Positions 17,245-26,202 of a DNA stretch of 64,000 nt are shown piece by piece. The DNA comes from Exiguobacterium aurantiacum DSM 6208. Lineage in GTDB: Bacteria > Bacillota > Bacilli > Exiguobacteriales > Exiguobacteriaceae. The stretch is taken from assembly GCF_000702585.1 (NCBI RefSeq), contig NZ_JNIQ01000001.1, forward strand, positions 2,113,001 through 2,177,000, written 5' to 3'. Every line of letters starts with the position of its first letter. Position 1 is the stretch's first letter. A program made the translations under genes and the position numbers. Below the pieces are notes generated by a model. The model made no database searches. It had not been told where the DNA came from and worked only from the letters and a program-made list of their open reading frames with translations.

Positions 17245-17487
17245 TTACCCTCCCGTCGGTCCCGAGGCGACCACATAAATCATAATGAGCGTCCCGAATA
17301 AAAAAATAACGAATGCAATGATTCGTACGAGTGTCGCGAACCAGCCTGAAAGCTTCGTATGGCTCACGGCCACCATGAGTGCGGCAATCGCGAACGCCCC
17401 GATGCCTGCGAATGAAATCCACATCTTGATAAGTGACGGTGTCACGTCTATCCCCTCGACTTTCTCTATAATTCTCTCTCCGTTCAT
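17245..17487 (-). CDS. yphE: YphE-like small membrane protein (DUF2768)
   Basis: The 80-residue protein has two membrane helices (about residues 20-42 and 53-75) with the motif LIKMWISFAGIGAF near the start of the first. This resembles DUF2768/YphE, whose members are about 65-70 residues. The 12 extra N-terminal residues may not be translated. It lies 4 bp upstream of the yphF TTG start and downstream of gpsA, the Bacillus order. Function is unknown. Confidence 0.65.
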   Translation of the reverse strand: MNGERIIEKVEGIDVTPSLIKMWISFAGIGAFAIAALMVAVSHTKLSGWFATLVRIIAFVIFLFGTLIMIYVVASGPTGG

Positions 17488-17496
17488 TAGTGTAGC

Positions 17497-17537
17497 AAAA
17501 AAAAGCGAGGAACTGAACGAAAACGTCAGTCCCTCAC
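17497..17537 (-). terminator. Intrinsic terminator after gpsA
   Basis: A long imperfect stem (17505-17518 with 17525-17537) contains GAGG and CAG/CTG blocks. It is followed on the minus strand by eight T. It overlaps the gpsA stop codon. Confidence 0.7.
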
Positions 17538-18569
17538 TTCTTCGTCACCCTCGAAATGGAAGACTTCTTCCATTTCATGCTTTTGCGGGCGTCTCATCAA
17601 CTTTTTCACTTCATCATGCGGGCTCTTGCCTTCAAACAGCACGTTATAGAGCGCTTCGGTGATCGGCATCTCGACGCCGGCCTCGCGGGCGAGCGTATGT
17701 GCCGCCTCACAGGCACGGACGCCTTCGACGACCATCCCCATTTGACCGAGCACGTCTTCAAGCTTCTCACCGCGCCCGATCGCGTTCCCGGCACGCCAGT
17801 TGCGACTATGTTGCGACGTGGCGGTGACGATCAAGTCACCGATACCGGTCAAGCCGGAGAACGAGGCCGGGTTGGCCCCGAGCTTCACACCGAGCCGAGC
17901 GATCTCGACGATCCCTCGTGTCATGAGGGCAGCTTTCGCATTATCCCCATACCCGAGCCCATCGGTCATCCCAGCGGCGAGGGCGATGATGTTTTTGAGC
18001 GCACCGCCATACTCCGCTCCGATGACGTCCGAGTTCAAATAGACGCGGAACTGATCGTTCGTGAGCAGTTCTTGAATCTCGTCGGCGACGTCTAAATCTT
18101 CACACGCGATCGTGATCGTCGTCAGTTTGCGCACGGCCACTTCTTCGGCGTGGGTCGGACCGGTCAACACCCCGATGGCGCGCCGTTTTGAAGGCGCGAC
18201 CTCTTCAGCGATGATCTCAGACAGACGTTTATGCGTCTTCGGTTCAATCCCTTTGGCGGCATGGACGATGACGGCCGGTTCCGTGAGAAGTGTATTCAAC
18301 TCCTTGGAGACCGGTCGGATCGCTGAGCTCGGGACGACGAGAAAGATGATCGTTCGTCCGGCAATCGCCTCTTTCAAGTCGGTCGTTGCCCGGATCGATT
18401 CCGGCAACGGTGCGTCTTTCAAATACGTCGTATTCGTATGCGACATGTTGATCTCTTCGACGTGATCTTCCTCACGACCATAGAGCAATACGTCATGACC
18501 GTTGTCAGCGAGGACGAGCGATAACGCCGTTCCCCAACTTCCTGCGCCGATGACAGCTACTTTTGCCAT
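17526..18569 (-). CDS. gpsA: NAD(P)-dependent glycerol-3-phosphate dehydrogenase
   Basis: The 347-residue enzyme reduces dihydroxyacetone phosphate to sn-glycerol-3-phosphate for phospholipid synthesis. It has the N-terminal dinucleotide site VIGAGSWGTALS, the VHAAKGIE strand and GALKNIIALAAGMTDGLGYGDNAKAALMTRG. The start at 18569 is preferred to a Met six codons upstream, because GGGGGTG is correctly spaced and the family N-terminus fits. It follows der by 17 bp and is probably co-transcribed with it. Confidence 0.95.
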   Translation of the reverse strand: MAKVAVIGAGSWGTALSLVLADNGHDVLLYGREEDHVEEINMSHTNTTYLKDAPLPESIRATTDLKEAIAGRTIIFLVVPSSAIRPVSKELNTLLTEPAVIVHAAKGIEPKTHKRLSEIIAEEVAPSKRRAIGVLTGPTHAEEVAVRKLTTITIACEDLDVADEIQELLTNDQFRVYLNSDVIGAEYGGALKNIIALAAGMTDGLGYGDNAKAALMTRGIVEIARLGVKLGANPASFSGLTGIGDLIVTATSQHSRNWRAGNAIGRGEKLEDVLGQMGMVVEGVRACEAAHTLAREAGVEMPITEALYNVLFEGKSPHDEVKKLMRRPQKHEMEEVFHFEGDEEVRD

Positions 18570-18586
18570 ATGAGGCACCCCCATCA

Positions 18587-19897
18587 CTAGTTTTTCTGAC
18601 GAGCCACGATGTGAACCGGAGTCCCGGTAAAATCAAACGCGCGGCGAATCTGGTTATCTAGATAACGCTTATACGAGAAGTGGAGCAACTCTGGGTCGTT
18701 GACGAACAATACGAACGTCGGCGGCTCGATGGCCACTTGCGTCGCATAGTTGATCTTGAGTCGTTGCCCTTTGTCCGTCGGTGTCGGGTTCATCGCGACG
18801 GCGTCGACGATGACATCGTTCAACACGCTCGTCGAAATACGGCGACGATGCGACTCGGCCACTTCGTTAATGACCGGAAGGAGCGTCTGCAACCGTTTTG
18901 ACGTGAGCGCCGACAAGAAGACGATCGGGGCATAGTCGAGGAACAAGAACTCTTTTCTGATTTCTTCTTCCATCTTTTTCATCGTCTTGTCGTCTTTCTC
19001 GACGGCGTCCCATTTGTTGACGACGATGACGATTGCCTTGCCCGCCTCATGGGCGAGTCCGGCGACACGTTTGTCTTGCTCGATGATACCTTCTTCGCCG
19101 TCAAGGACGACGAGGACGACATTTGATCGTTCGATCGCCTTTTGGGCACGCATGACACTGTAACGTTCCGTCGACTCGTATACTTTACCGCGCTTTCGCA
19201 TCCCGGCCGTATCGATGATGACGTACTCTTGGCCGTCCCGCGTGAACGGCGTATCGACCGCGTCGCGCGTCGTACCGGCCACGTCCGAGACGATGACACG
19301 TTCTTCTCCGAGAATCGAGTTCGTCAAACTTGATTTTCCGACATTCGGCCGTCCGATGAGGGAGAAGCGAATGACGTCTTCGTTGTACTCGTACTCGTCT
19401 TTGTCTGGCGCGAGCTCGAACACTTTGTCGAGCAAATCACCGAGACCGAGTCCGTGTGTTCCCGAGATCGGGAACGGATCGCCAAATCCGAGCGAGTAGA
19501 ACTCATACATGAGATCACGCATTTCGAAGTTGTCGACTTTGTTGACGGCGAGTACGATCGGCTTGTTCGAACGGAACAATAAGTTCGCGACTTCCTCATC
19601 GGCTGCCGTGATGCCTTCCCGTCCGTTTACCATGAAGATGATGACGTCCGCCTCATCGATGGCAAGCTCGGCTTGGTGACGCATCTGGACGAGAATCGGC
19701 TCGTCGCCGACCTCGATCCCTCCTGTATCAATTAAGTGGAACTTGCGGTTCAGCCACTCACCCGTCCCGTAAATACGGTCGCGTGTCACACCCGGCTTAT
19801 CGTCGACGATCGACACGCGATCACCGATAATCCGGTTGAAAATCGTGGATTTCCCAATGTTCGGGCGGCCTACGATGGCCACTGCTGGAATTCCCAT
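18587..19897 (-). CDS. der: Ribosome-associated GTPase Der (EngA)
   Basis: The 436-residue GTPase acts in assembly of the 50S ribosomal subunit. Two G domains lie in tandem: [13 protein letters not shown] and NKVD in the first, [14 protein letters not shown] and NKWD in the second. A C-terminal KH-like domain follows. The usual Val in the first P-loop is Ile. The ATG at 19897 has GAGGTG at good spacing; a Met seven codons upstream is unlikely. Order der-gpsA is as in Bacillus. Confidence 0.97.
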   Translation of the reverse strand: MGIPAVAIVGRPNIGKSTIFNRIIGDRVSIVDDKPGVTRDRIYGTGEWLNRKFHLIDTGGIEVGDEPILVQMRHQAELAIDEADVIIFMVNGREGITAADEEVANLLFRSNKPIVLAVNKVDNFEMRDLMYEFYSLGFGDPFPISGTHGLGLGDLLDKVFELAPDKDEYEYNEDVIRFSLIGRPNVGKSSLTNSILGEERVIVSDVAGTTRDAVDTPFTRDGQEYVIIDTAGMRKRGKVYESTERYSVMRAQKAIERSNVVLVVLDGEEGIIEQDKRVAGLAHEAGKAIVIVVNKWDAVEKDDKTMKKMEEEIRKEFLFLDYAPIVFLSALTSKRLQTLLPVINEVAESHRRRISTSVLNDVIVDAVAMNPTPTDKGQRLKINYATQVAIEPPTFVLFVNDPELLHFSYKRYLDNQIRRAFDFTGTPVHIVARQKN

Positions 19898-19985
19898 AAA
19901 AACACCTCTAACTTTCATTCAATAAATAGTCGTTTCTAATATGCAACTGTACTATCATATCACAGCGGAAATTCGGTGACCATAC

Positions 19986-20014
19986 AAAAAGAAGCGGGAG
20001 TCTGGCTCCCGCTT
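19986..20014 (-). terminator. Intrinsic terminator after the S1-domain gene
   Basis: A 9-bp stem AAGCGGGAG/CTCCCGCTT (19992-20000 with 20006-20014) is followed on the minus strand by CTTTTTG. Confidence 0.8.
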
Positions 20015-20025
20015 GAACGACCGTC

Positions 20026-21171
20026 TTATTTAGAATCGTCCGAAGACTCTTCGCCCGTGAGTTCAGAGACGGAGAATCCCCCTTGGTCACTGTATTCATC
20101 AAGGAGAGCCTGGTCTTCGTCGTGTGAAGCTTCGGCCGACTCGAGCGCACGCATCGAGAGGGAAATCTTTTTCTCGTCAAGATGGACGTCGAGCACTTTC
20201 ACTTTCACTTCTTGCCCCTCTGATAGCACCTCAGAAGGTGTCGCGATATGACGGTTCGCGATTTGCGAGATGTGGAGCAGCCCTTCGACTTGCGGGGCGA
20301 CTTCGACGAACGCACCGAACGTGACGAGACGTTTCACTTTCCCGCTGATGACATCACCAGGTTGGATCTTGCCTTCGACCGATTCCCAAGGACCCGGTTG
20401 CGTTTCTTTGATCGACAACTTCACTTTCTCGTTGTCGAGGTCAAGGCCGAGCACTTTCACTTTGACTTTATCGCCTTCTGTCACGACATCGCTCGGTTTC
20501 TCGACACGGCTGTGCGCCATCTCCGAGATGTGGACGAGCCCGTCGACGCCACCGATATCAACGAACGCACCAAAGTCGGTAAGACGTTGGACTGTTCCTT
20601 CGATAATTTGTCCGACTTCGAGCGCTTCGAGCGTCTCGGATTTTTTCGCACTCATCTCTGCTTCAGCGACCGCTTTGTGCGAGAGAATGACACGATTTTT
20701 CTCACGGTCGATTTCAACGACTTTGACCGTGATTGGTTTATGCAAGTATGATGAGAAGTCCTCGACGAAATGACTTTCGACGAGCGAGGCCGGGATAAAC
20801 CCACGGATCCCGATATCGACGACAAGACCGCCTTTGACCTTGTCTTTGACCATGACTTCGAATACTTCACCTGATTCGTACTTTTCGACGATTTGATCCC
20901 AAGCTGCCTCGGCATCCACGTCTTTCTTCGATACGACAACCTCTTCATCCGTGACTTTCTTCACTTTGACACGGATTTCGTCGTTGACATGGAGTGATTC
21001 GTTTAAATCGTCTAAATGCATGCTTGATACTTCGCTGATTGGCAAAATCGCCTCAGTCTTGTAACCGATATCGATTAACGCTTGTTTGTCCTCGATTTTG
21101 ACGACTGTACCGGTCACGATTTGACCTCGATTAATTTCAAAATCAGGCATATCTTTCATTTCTTCGACCAT
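20026..21171 (-). CDS. rpsA: S1 RNA-binding domain protein, ribosomal protein S1 homologue (YpfD-type)
   Basis: The 381-residue protein has four S1 OB-fold repeats, at about residues 12-85, 100-170, 188-258 and 273-345 ([75 protein letters not shown]). Gram-negative S1 has six. The acidic tail after residue 345 is probably disordered. The Bacillus protein is not essential and its link to the ribosome is weaker than in E. coli. It lies downstream of plsC and cmk as in Bacillus. A second Met four codons in is also possible. Confidence 0.9.
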   Translation of the reverse strand: MVEEMKDMPDFEINRGQIVTGTVVKIEDKQALIDIGYKTEAILPISEVSSMHLDDLNESLHVNDEIRVKVKKVTDEEVVVSKKDVDAEAAWDQIVEKYESGEVFEVMVKDKVKGGLVVDIGIRGFIPASLVESHFVEDFSSYLHKPITVKVVEIDREKNRVILSHKAVAEAEMSAKKSETLEALEVGQIIEGTVQRLTDFGAFVDIGGVDGLVHISEMAHSRVEKPSDVVTEGDKVKVKVLGLDLDNEKVKLSIKETQPGPWESVEGKIQPGDVISGKVKRLVTFGAFVEVAPQVEGLLHISQIANRHIATPSEVLSEGQEVKVKVLDVHLDEKKISLSMRALESAEASHDEDQALLDEYSDQGGFSVSELTGEESSDDSK

Positions 21172-21200
21172 TACAACACTACCCCCTCACGATGAGTACA

Positions 21201-21222
21201 AAAAGGAGCGCCCAAAGGCGCT
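21201..21222 (-). terminator. Terminator or attenuator in front of the S1-domain gene
   Basis: A 6-bp GC stem AGCGCC/GGCGCT with a CAAA loop is followed on the minus strand by CCTTTTTG. It lies between plsC and rpsA. A TATACT hexamer (21231-21236) sits just upstream of the hairpin. If that is the rpsA promoter, this is a leader attenuator; otherwise it ends the cmk-plsC transcript. Confidence 0.6.
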
Positions 21223-21312
21223 TAACACCTAGTATAAACTTCTTATAATTCCGAAGATTTGTCAAGGTGTTATCAGATTAGTACCTTTCCTCGCAACAGA
21301 TTAAACCTGAAT

Positions 21313-21936
21313 TTATCGAACGTTCCGTGAATGCTCGTTGTACAATCCATTGATCCGGGCCATGATCAAGTCGGCTGCGACTTGTGCGCTCGCTTTGTTT
21401 GCTTTCAATGCAGACAAATCGATCGGTTCGCCGATGACGACTTTCAACCGTTGGCGGAACTTGTACTCGCCGATAATCGCAATCGGCAGAACAGCCGCCT
21501 CGGAACGAAGCGCAAAGAACCCGACACCGGCCTGCGCTTTACCGAGCGTCCCATCTTTTGAGCGGGTGCCTTCCGGGAAGATCGAGATGACCTCGTCGTC
21601 CTTCAACTTTTGAAGGACGACGCGGAGCGCCTGGCGATCTCCTTCCCCGCGCGACACCGGGATTTGACCGGAACGGTTCAAAATGTGTTTCAATACCGGG
21701 ACGTCGAACAGCTCTTTTTTAGCAAAGAAACGAAGCTGACGCTGTTTCGGCATGGCCCCGGCCAACAAGACCGGGTCCCAGTTTGATTGGTGGTTCGAAC
21801 AGACGATCATCGACCCGTCGAGCGGGACGTTTTCGCGGCCGACATACTCCACCCGAAAGCTTAACTTCCGGATAATATTGACGACGCCGACAGTGAGCCG
21901 ATACATGCCGAACGGTCCGTTGTTGAGCGGTTTCAT
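21313..21936 (-). CDS. plsC: 1-acyl-sn-glycerol-3-phosphate acyltransferase
   Basis: The 207-residue membrane-associated enzyme acylates lysophosphatidic acid to phosphatidic acid. The acyltransferase motifs are visible: NHQSNWD (His and Asp, catalytic HX4D) near residue 53 and FPEGTRSKDG near residue 120. An N-terminal hydrophobic segment anchors it. Its ATG overlaps the cmk stop codon in ATGA, so the two are translationally coupled. It pairs functionally with gpsA in phospholipid synthesis. Confidence 0.9.
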   Translation of the reverse strand: MKPLNNGPFGMYRLTVGVVNIIRKLSFRVEYVGRENVPLDGSMIVCSNHQSNWDPVLLAGAMPKQRQLRFFAKKELFDVPVLKHILNRSGQIPVSRGEGDRQALRVVLQKLKDDEVISIFPEGTRSKDGTLGKAQAGVGFFALRSEAAVLPIAIIGEYKFRQRLKVVIGEPIDLSALKANKASAQVAADLIMARINGLYNEHSRNVR

Positions 21937-22610
21937 CGATTGATCACCTGCTCCATCAACTGCTCGATCGCCATGACGACACCGTCGATCGACAAGTCGG
22001 TCGTATCGAGGAAATGGGCGTCTTCGGCTTGCCGGAGCGGGGCGACGACACGTTCTGAGTCTCGTTTGTCACGGAGGGCGATCTCTTCTTTCAGTTGTTC
22101 GAAATTACTCGGGATCCCTTTTGACACGTTCTCTTCGTGACGCCGGCGGGCCCGTTCCTCTACGGTGGCGGTCATGAACACTTTCAAGTCCGCAGACGGT
22201 AAAACGTGCGTCCCGATATCGCGGCCGTCCATGACGATCCCGCCTTCACGGGCAAGGTCACGTTGCAAATCCATCAATGCATCGCGCACTTCTGGTTGAC
22301 GGGCTACGAAGCTGACGTTGTTCGTCACTTCACTGGAGCGGATCTCATCCGTCACTTCGATGCTCCCATCGAACACCCGTTGCCCGGACTCGCTCGGTAC
22401 GAGACGCAAGTCCATGCGGTTGATCATCGCAGCGAGCGCCGGCCCGTCCTCAAGGCCAATCCCGTCTTGGAGCGCCCGATACGTGACGGCGCGATAAATC
22501 GCCCCTGTATCGATATAGACGTAACCTAGTTTTTTGGCAAGTGTTTTAGCAATCGTACTTTTACCGGCTCCAGCCGGTCCATCTAGTGCAATCTGTAACG
22601 GTTTCATCAT
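21933..22610 (-). CDS. cmk: Cytidylate kinase
   Basis: The 225-residue enzyme phosphorylates CMP and dCMP. It has the P-loop DGPAGAGKST, YIDTGAIYRAVTYRAL and MDGRDIGTHVLPSADLKVFMTA, with a typical CMP-binding insert. Two adjacent ATG codons (22610 and 22607) could start it. Neither has a Shine-Dalgarno sequence at normal distance: the only one, GGAGG at 22643-22647, lies beyond a stable hairpin at 22618-22641. If the hairpin is skipped, the spacing becomes 8 nt. The gene is coupled to plsC. Confidence 0.93.
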   Translation of the reverse strand: MMKPLQIALDGPAGAGKSTIAKTLAKKLGYVYIDTGAIYRAVTYRALQDGIGLEDGPALAAMINRMDLRLVPSESGQRVFDGSIEVTDEIRSSEVTNNVSFVARQPEVRDALMDLQRDLAREGGIVMDGRDIGTHVLPSADLKVFMTATVEERARRRHEENVSKGIPSNFEQLKEEIALRDKRDSERVVAPLRQAEDAHFLDTTDLSIDGVVMAIEQLMEQVINR

Positions 22611-22617
22611 AAAAATT

Positions 22618-22641
22618 GGGTATCGGCTGTTCCCGATACCC
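22618..22641 (-). promoter_or_regulatory. Hairpin between Shine-Dalgarno and start of cmk
   Basis: A perfect 9-bp stem GGGTATCGG/CCGATACCC (22618-22626 with 22633-22641) stands in the cmk leader. On the minus strand AATTTTT and then ATGATG follow. GAGAGGAGG lies on its 5' side. It may act as the terminator of the PilZ gene, as a translation-control hairpin, or both. A possible extended -10 (TGGTATGAT) further upstream would put it in the cmk 5' UTR. Confidence 0.6.
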
Positions 22642-22684
22642 GCCTCCTCTCGGTCATTTGTTCCGAGAACATCATACCAGTTTT

Positions 22685-23350
22685 TTATCGTGAAGAAAAT
22701 ACAGAGCCCGTCCGTTTACGCGCCTCAAGTTGGGCACGGAAACAGTAACGTAAAATCGTCTCTTGGTCGCGCGGCGTCAAGTTCTCGAAACAGAGCGACA
22801 GTTCCTTTTTGACAGCCTGCTCGTGGACACGGACGAGACGGCTCTTCACTCGGAACGTCTGGGGCACCCCCCGCTCGTCCTCGATACGGAACACGACGAT
22901 GAGCGATTCATCGAGCTCGACCGGGGCCCGGTTGGCGACGATGCGCATCCCGCCGGCCGACACGTCGAGAGATGTCGTCTCAAACGCCGGGAACGCCTGT
23001 CCATCCTCGGCGAGCACGGTGACGTTGATCATTTCTGGCACTCGTAAATATTCACGACGCTGCACTCGTTTGATCTTCTCCGGTTTAGGGAGCGCAAACG
23101 CATAACGGAGCGTGAGTTGGGCATCGCTCACCCGCCTCGCGACGACAGTGTCGAACGCGAACAGTTGGTCTTCTCCTTTAAAGAAATAAACGCGCAGTGC
23201 TTCTTCTTCATGCAAGAAGAACGTTTTAAGCGTCGCCGTCTCACTCGGTGACTCGATCCAAACGACATCGTCATGGATCGCTGCGATTTTCGTCTTGCCT
23301 TCGTTTCTCCCTTCAACTTCCACCCGTAACTCTTGACCAACTTTTAACAT
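22685..23350 (-). CDS. PilZ-domain protein, flagellar brake YpfA/MotI-like
   Basis: The 221-residue protein has an N-terminal YcgR-type domain (residues 1-95) and a C-terminal PilZ domain. The c-di-GMP-binding RXXXR motif is RREYLR near residue 101 and the DXSXXG motif is DVSAGG near residue 130. In B. subtilis the homologue YpfA (MotI/DgrA) binds c-di-GMP and stops the flagellar motor. It lies beside cmk as in Bacillus. With cheR it supports a motile cell. No cyclase is present in this window. Confidence 0.85.
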   Translation of the reverse strand: MLKVGQELRVEVEGRNEGKTKIAAIHDDVVWIESPSETATLKTFFLHEEEALRVYFFKGEDQLFAFDTVVARRVSDAQLTLRYAFALPKPEKIKRVQRREYLRVPEMINVTVLAEDGQAFPAFETTSLDVSAGGMRIVANRAPVELDESLIVVFRIEDERGVPQTFRVKSRLVRVHEQAVKKELSLCFENLTPRDQETILRYCFRAQLEARKRTGSVFSSR

Positions 23351-23370
23351 AAACTCAATTCCCCTTTTAA

Positions 23371-24027
23371 CTATTTAAATTGACGACGGTTGGAACGGTT
23401 AGCGGCACGGACGAGCAATAAGGCCACCATCCACAACACGACGATATAGAGCACGGCCGGTACTTTGTTCGTCGGTTCGAGGAGCAGGATGTAATCGAAC
23501 ACCCCATGCATGAGTGTCGCCGAGGCGACCGCGATGAAGAGCCATAGCCGCTCTTGTGACGAATGTTTCGCCCGCCCGAGGCAAAAGCCCATCGCCACCG
23601 CGAACAAGGCGTGTCCGCTCACCGGCAAGACGGCTCGCCATATGGCGACCTCGAGCGAGTCGTACACCCATAAATATAGAAAATTCTCTAACGTGGCGAA
23701 GCCGAGTGAACAGGCGACCGCATAGAGAATCCCGTCGTAGTAATCATCAAAGACTTTATGTATGTATATTGTATAATAAATCATGAACCACTTGAAAAAC
23801 TCTTCAAGCAACGCGGTAGCCACGAACGCCTTCCAAAACGGGCTAGTGAGGACACCTTCCTCTTCGAGCGCGTATTGGATGAACATGATCGGGAAGACGA
23901 GGATGGCTCCGGCAACGAACGAACGAATCACATAGCCGAGCGGTTCCGCTTCCAATTCATGTCGCAAATAAAAATAGGAAAGAAGGGCGAACCCTGGCGC
24001 TACCGCAGACAAGGCGATTGCAATCAT
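23371..24027 (-). CDS. prsW: Intramembrane protease PrsW
   Basis: The 218-residue polytopic protein matches PrsW in length. Conserved blocks are EEFFKW (paired glutamates), SLGFATLENFLYL, SGHALFAVAMG and LMHGVFDY, which form the proposed membrane active site. In B. subtilis PrsW makes the first cut in anti-sigma factor RsiW. The start at 24027 has GAGGAGAG upstream and fits the family; a Met ten codons further up does not. No sigW/rsiW pair is in the window, so its substrate here is unknown. Confidence 0.9.
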   Translation of the reverse strand: MIAIALSAVAPGFALLSYFYLRHELEAEPLGYVIRSFVAGAILVFPIMFIQYALEEEGVLTSPFWKAFVATALLEEFFKWFMIYYTIYIHKVFDDYYDGILYAVACSLGFATLENFLYLWVYDSLEVAIWRAVLPVSGHALFAVAMGFCLGRAKHSSQERLWLFIAVASATLMHGVFDYILLLEPTNKVPAVLYIVVLWMVALLLVRAANRSNRRQFK

Positions 24028-24136
24028 GACGCATCTCTCCTCTCTACCGTTAAGCATACACTGAAACGAGCGAAAGAAAAAGTGGTTAACGCCTAGAAAA
24101 TGGAAGAATCGAACAAAAAAAGTTGGAGGTTTATGT

Positions 24137-25108
24137 ATGAATCATTTATTACTCATTCACACCGGGGGCACGATCGCAATGTCCCAAACCGGATCAGGCC
24201 ACGTCTCACCGAGCGATATTAACCCGATCGATGCGACGTTGCCGAAAGCGACCGACATCGCCCGCATCACGACGAAGCACTTCTCGAACATCCCGTCTCC
24301 GCATATGACGCCGGCAAAGATGCTTGAGCTCGCCCAGTTCATCGCCCAAGAATTGACACAAGACACGTATGATGGGGTCGTCATCACCCACGGCACGGAC
24401 ACGTTAGAAGAGACGGCTTACTTTCTTCAAATCACGCTCGGCGCCCCAGTGCCGATCGTCTTGACGGGAGCGATGCGCTCTTCGAACGAGATCGGATCAG
24501 ACGGGGAGTTCAACCTTATCACGGCGCTTCGTGTCGCCCGAAGTGAGGCGGCGCGAGGCAAAGGCGTGCTCGTCGTCTTCAATGGCGAGATCCATTCGGC
24601 GTTCAACGTCACGAAGACTCACACCTCGTCGGTCGATACGTTCAAATCCGTTCATTTCGGGAACGTCGGGATGGTGACGAAAGACCACATTCTCATCTAT
24701 AGCCAACCGATGACGCGGCAAGCAAAGATGATTCCACACATCACGAAACGGGTCGCCGTGTTGAAAGTCGTCGCCGGCATGGAGCCCGACTTGCTCGAGG
24801 CGGTTCTCGATCTCGGTTATGACGGTCTCGTCCTTGAAGTACTCGGTCAAGGGAACGTCCCGCCGACAATCATCCCCGCACTCGAACGACTCGTCGCCCA
24901 TATTCCGGTCGTCATCGTCAGCCGTTGCTTCAACGGGATCGTCCAGGACGTATACGGTTACGAAGGCGGCGGCAAACAGTTGAAAGACATGGGGGTGATT
25001 TTCTCAAACGGCCTCAACTCGCAAAAAGCACGGCTCCGGCTTCTTGTCGAACTCGAGGCGGGGTCGTCTCAACCGGTCATGGAGCACAGTTTCAGCTTCC
25101 AGCAGTGA
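24137..25108 (+). CDS. ansA: Type I L-asparaginase
   Basis: The 323-residue enzyme hydrolyses L-asparagine to aspartate and ammonia. Both catalytic threonine motifs are present: HTGGTIAM (T14 region) and ITHGTDTLEET (near residue 84). There is no signal peptide, so it is the cytoplasmic type. It is one of few plus-strand genes, begins with TTGGAGGT upstream, and is followed 49 bp later by bdr. The aspartate it yields is linked to glutamate metabolism, and gudB is close by. Confidence 0.93.
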   Translation: MNHLLLIHTGGTIAMSQTGSGHVSPSDINPIDATLPKATDIARITTKHFSNIPSPHMTPAKMLELAQFIAQELTQDTYDGVVITHGTDTLEETAYFLQITLGAPVPIVLTGAMRSSNEIGSDGEFNLITALRVARSEAARGKGVLVVFNGEIHSAFNVTKTHTSSVDTFKSVHFGNVGMVTKDHILIYSQPMTRQAKMIPHITKRVAVLKVVAGMEPDLLEAVLDLGYDGLVLEVLGQGNVPPTIIPALERLVAHIPVVIVSRCFNGIVQDVYGYEGGGKQLKDMGVIFSNGLNSQKARLRLLVELEAGSSQPVMEHSFSFQQ

Positions 25109-25157
25109 CTTGCCAACACCCGCCCGCTTCCATACAATGGGGGATGAGGTGATTTCA

Positions 25158-26144
25158 TTGAACAAACAGGCCATTATCGTCGGTGCCGGTCCTTGCGGCC
25201 TATCGGCGGCCATCGAATTAGAACGGGTCGGCATCTCATGCACGGTTATCGAACGCGGCAATATCGTCGACGCGATTTACCGTTATCCGACCCACCAGAC
25301 ATTTTTCTCGTCTGCCAACCTACTTGAAATCGGGGACATCCCGTTCATCTGTAAAGATTTGAAACCGCGGCGCCAAGATGCACTCGTCTACTACCGGGAA
25401 GTCGTGAGCCGGACAAACCTCGATGTGAGACCGTTTGAAACGGTGACTTCCGTCGATAAGAGCAACGGTCGCTTCCTTGTGACGTCCCTTCATGAGCGAC
25501 ACGGGCGGATGGAACGGGAGGCCGACTTCGTCGTCTTAGCGACAGGTTATTACGGACGCCCCCGTAAGCTAGACGTCCCAGGGGAAGACCTCCCGCACGT
25601 CTCGCATTATTTCAAAGAAGCACATCCGTTCTATCGTCAACACGTTACCGTCATCGGCGGCAAAAACTCGGCCGTCGATGCGGCGATCGAACTTGAGAAG
25701 GCAGGAGCGCACGTCACGGTGCTCTACCGTGGAGATGCATACAGCCCCTCCGTCAAGCCTTGGGTGCTCCCGGCATTTGACTCACTCGTTCGCCACGAAA
25801 AAGTCAGGCTCGAGCTCGAAGCCGAGATCGTCCGCATTGAAGCAGACCACGTCGTCTACGTCCAGCACGGGGTCGAGCACCGTGTCGCAACCGACCACGT
25901 GCTCGCCATGACCGGGTATTTGCCGGATCACGGCCTGTTTGCTGAATCAGGTGTCGACATCGACGAGGAGACAGGGGTCCCTTCGTTCAACGAATCGACG
26001 TATGAGACGAACGTCGACGGCCTCTTCATCGCCGGTGTCGTCGCCGCAGGAAATGATGCCAACAAAATCTTCATTGAGAACGGCCGATTCCACGGCAAAG
26101 CAATCGCCGAGACGCTTCAGGAGCGAAACGGTGTGACATCCTAA
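25158..26144 (+). CDS. bdr: YpdA-family FAD-dependent thiol-disulfide reductase (Bdr-like)
   Basis: The 328-residue flavoprotein has an FAD-binding GAGPCGLSAAIELE at the N-terminus. It includes the conserved Cys of the GPCG motif, proposed as the active thiol in YpdA. A second NAD(P)-binding segment VIGGKNSAVDAAIELEKAG lies near residue 170. In Staphylococcus and Bacillus YpdA reduces bacillithiol disulfide. The TTG start at 25158 has GATGAGGTG upstream and fits the family length. Position next to gudB is as in Bacillus. Confidence 0.88.
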   Translation: MNKQAIIVGAGPCGLSAAIELERVGISCTVIERGNIVDAIYRYPTHQTFFSSANLLEIGDIPFICKDLKPRRQDALVYYREVVSRTNLDVRPFETVTSVDKSNGRFLVTSLHERHGRMEREADFVVLATGYYGRPRKLDVPGEDLPHVSHYFKEAHPFYRQHVTVIGGKNSAVDAAIELEKAGAHVTVLYRGDAYSPSVKPWVLPAFDSLVRHEKVRLELEAEIVRIEADHVVYVQHGVEHRVATDHVLAMTGYLPDHGLFAESGVDIDEETGVPSFNESTYETNVDGLFIAGVVAAGNDANKIFIENGRFHGKAIAETLQERNGVTS

Positions 26145-26149
26145 ACGAC

Positions 26150-26187
26150 AAAGAGGGAAGACCTGACGGATCAGGTCTTCCCTCTTT
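26150..26187. terminator. Bidirectional terminator between bdr and gudB
   Basis: A perfect 17-bp stem (26150-26166 with 26171-26187) with a CGGA loop carries T-rich flanks on both strands. It serves two convergent genes. Confidence 0.9.
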
Positions 26188-26202
26188 TCGTATAGGCCCG
26201 GT

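Noticed and set aside
21231-21265. TTGACA/TATACT promoter for the S1-domain gene
   Set aside because: The two hexamers are 23 bp apart, too far for a sigma-A promoter; only the -10-like hexamer is mentioned as a possibility.
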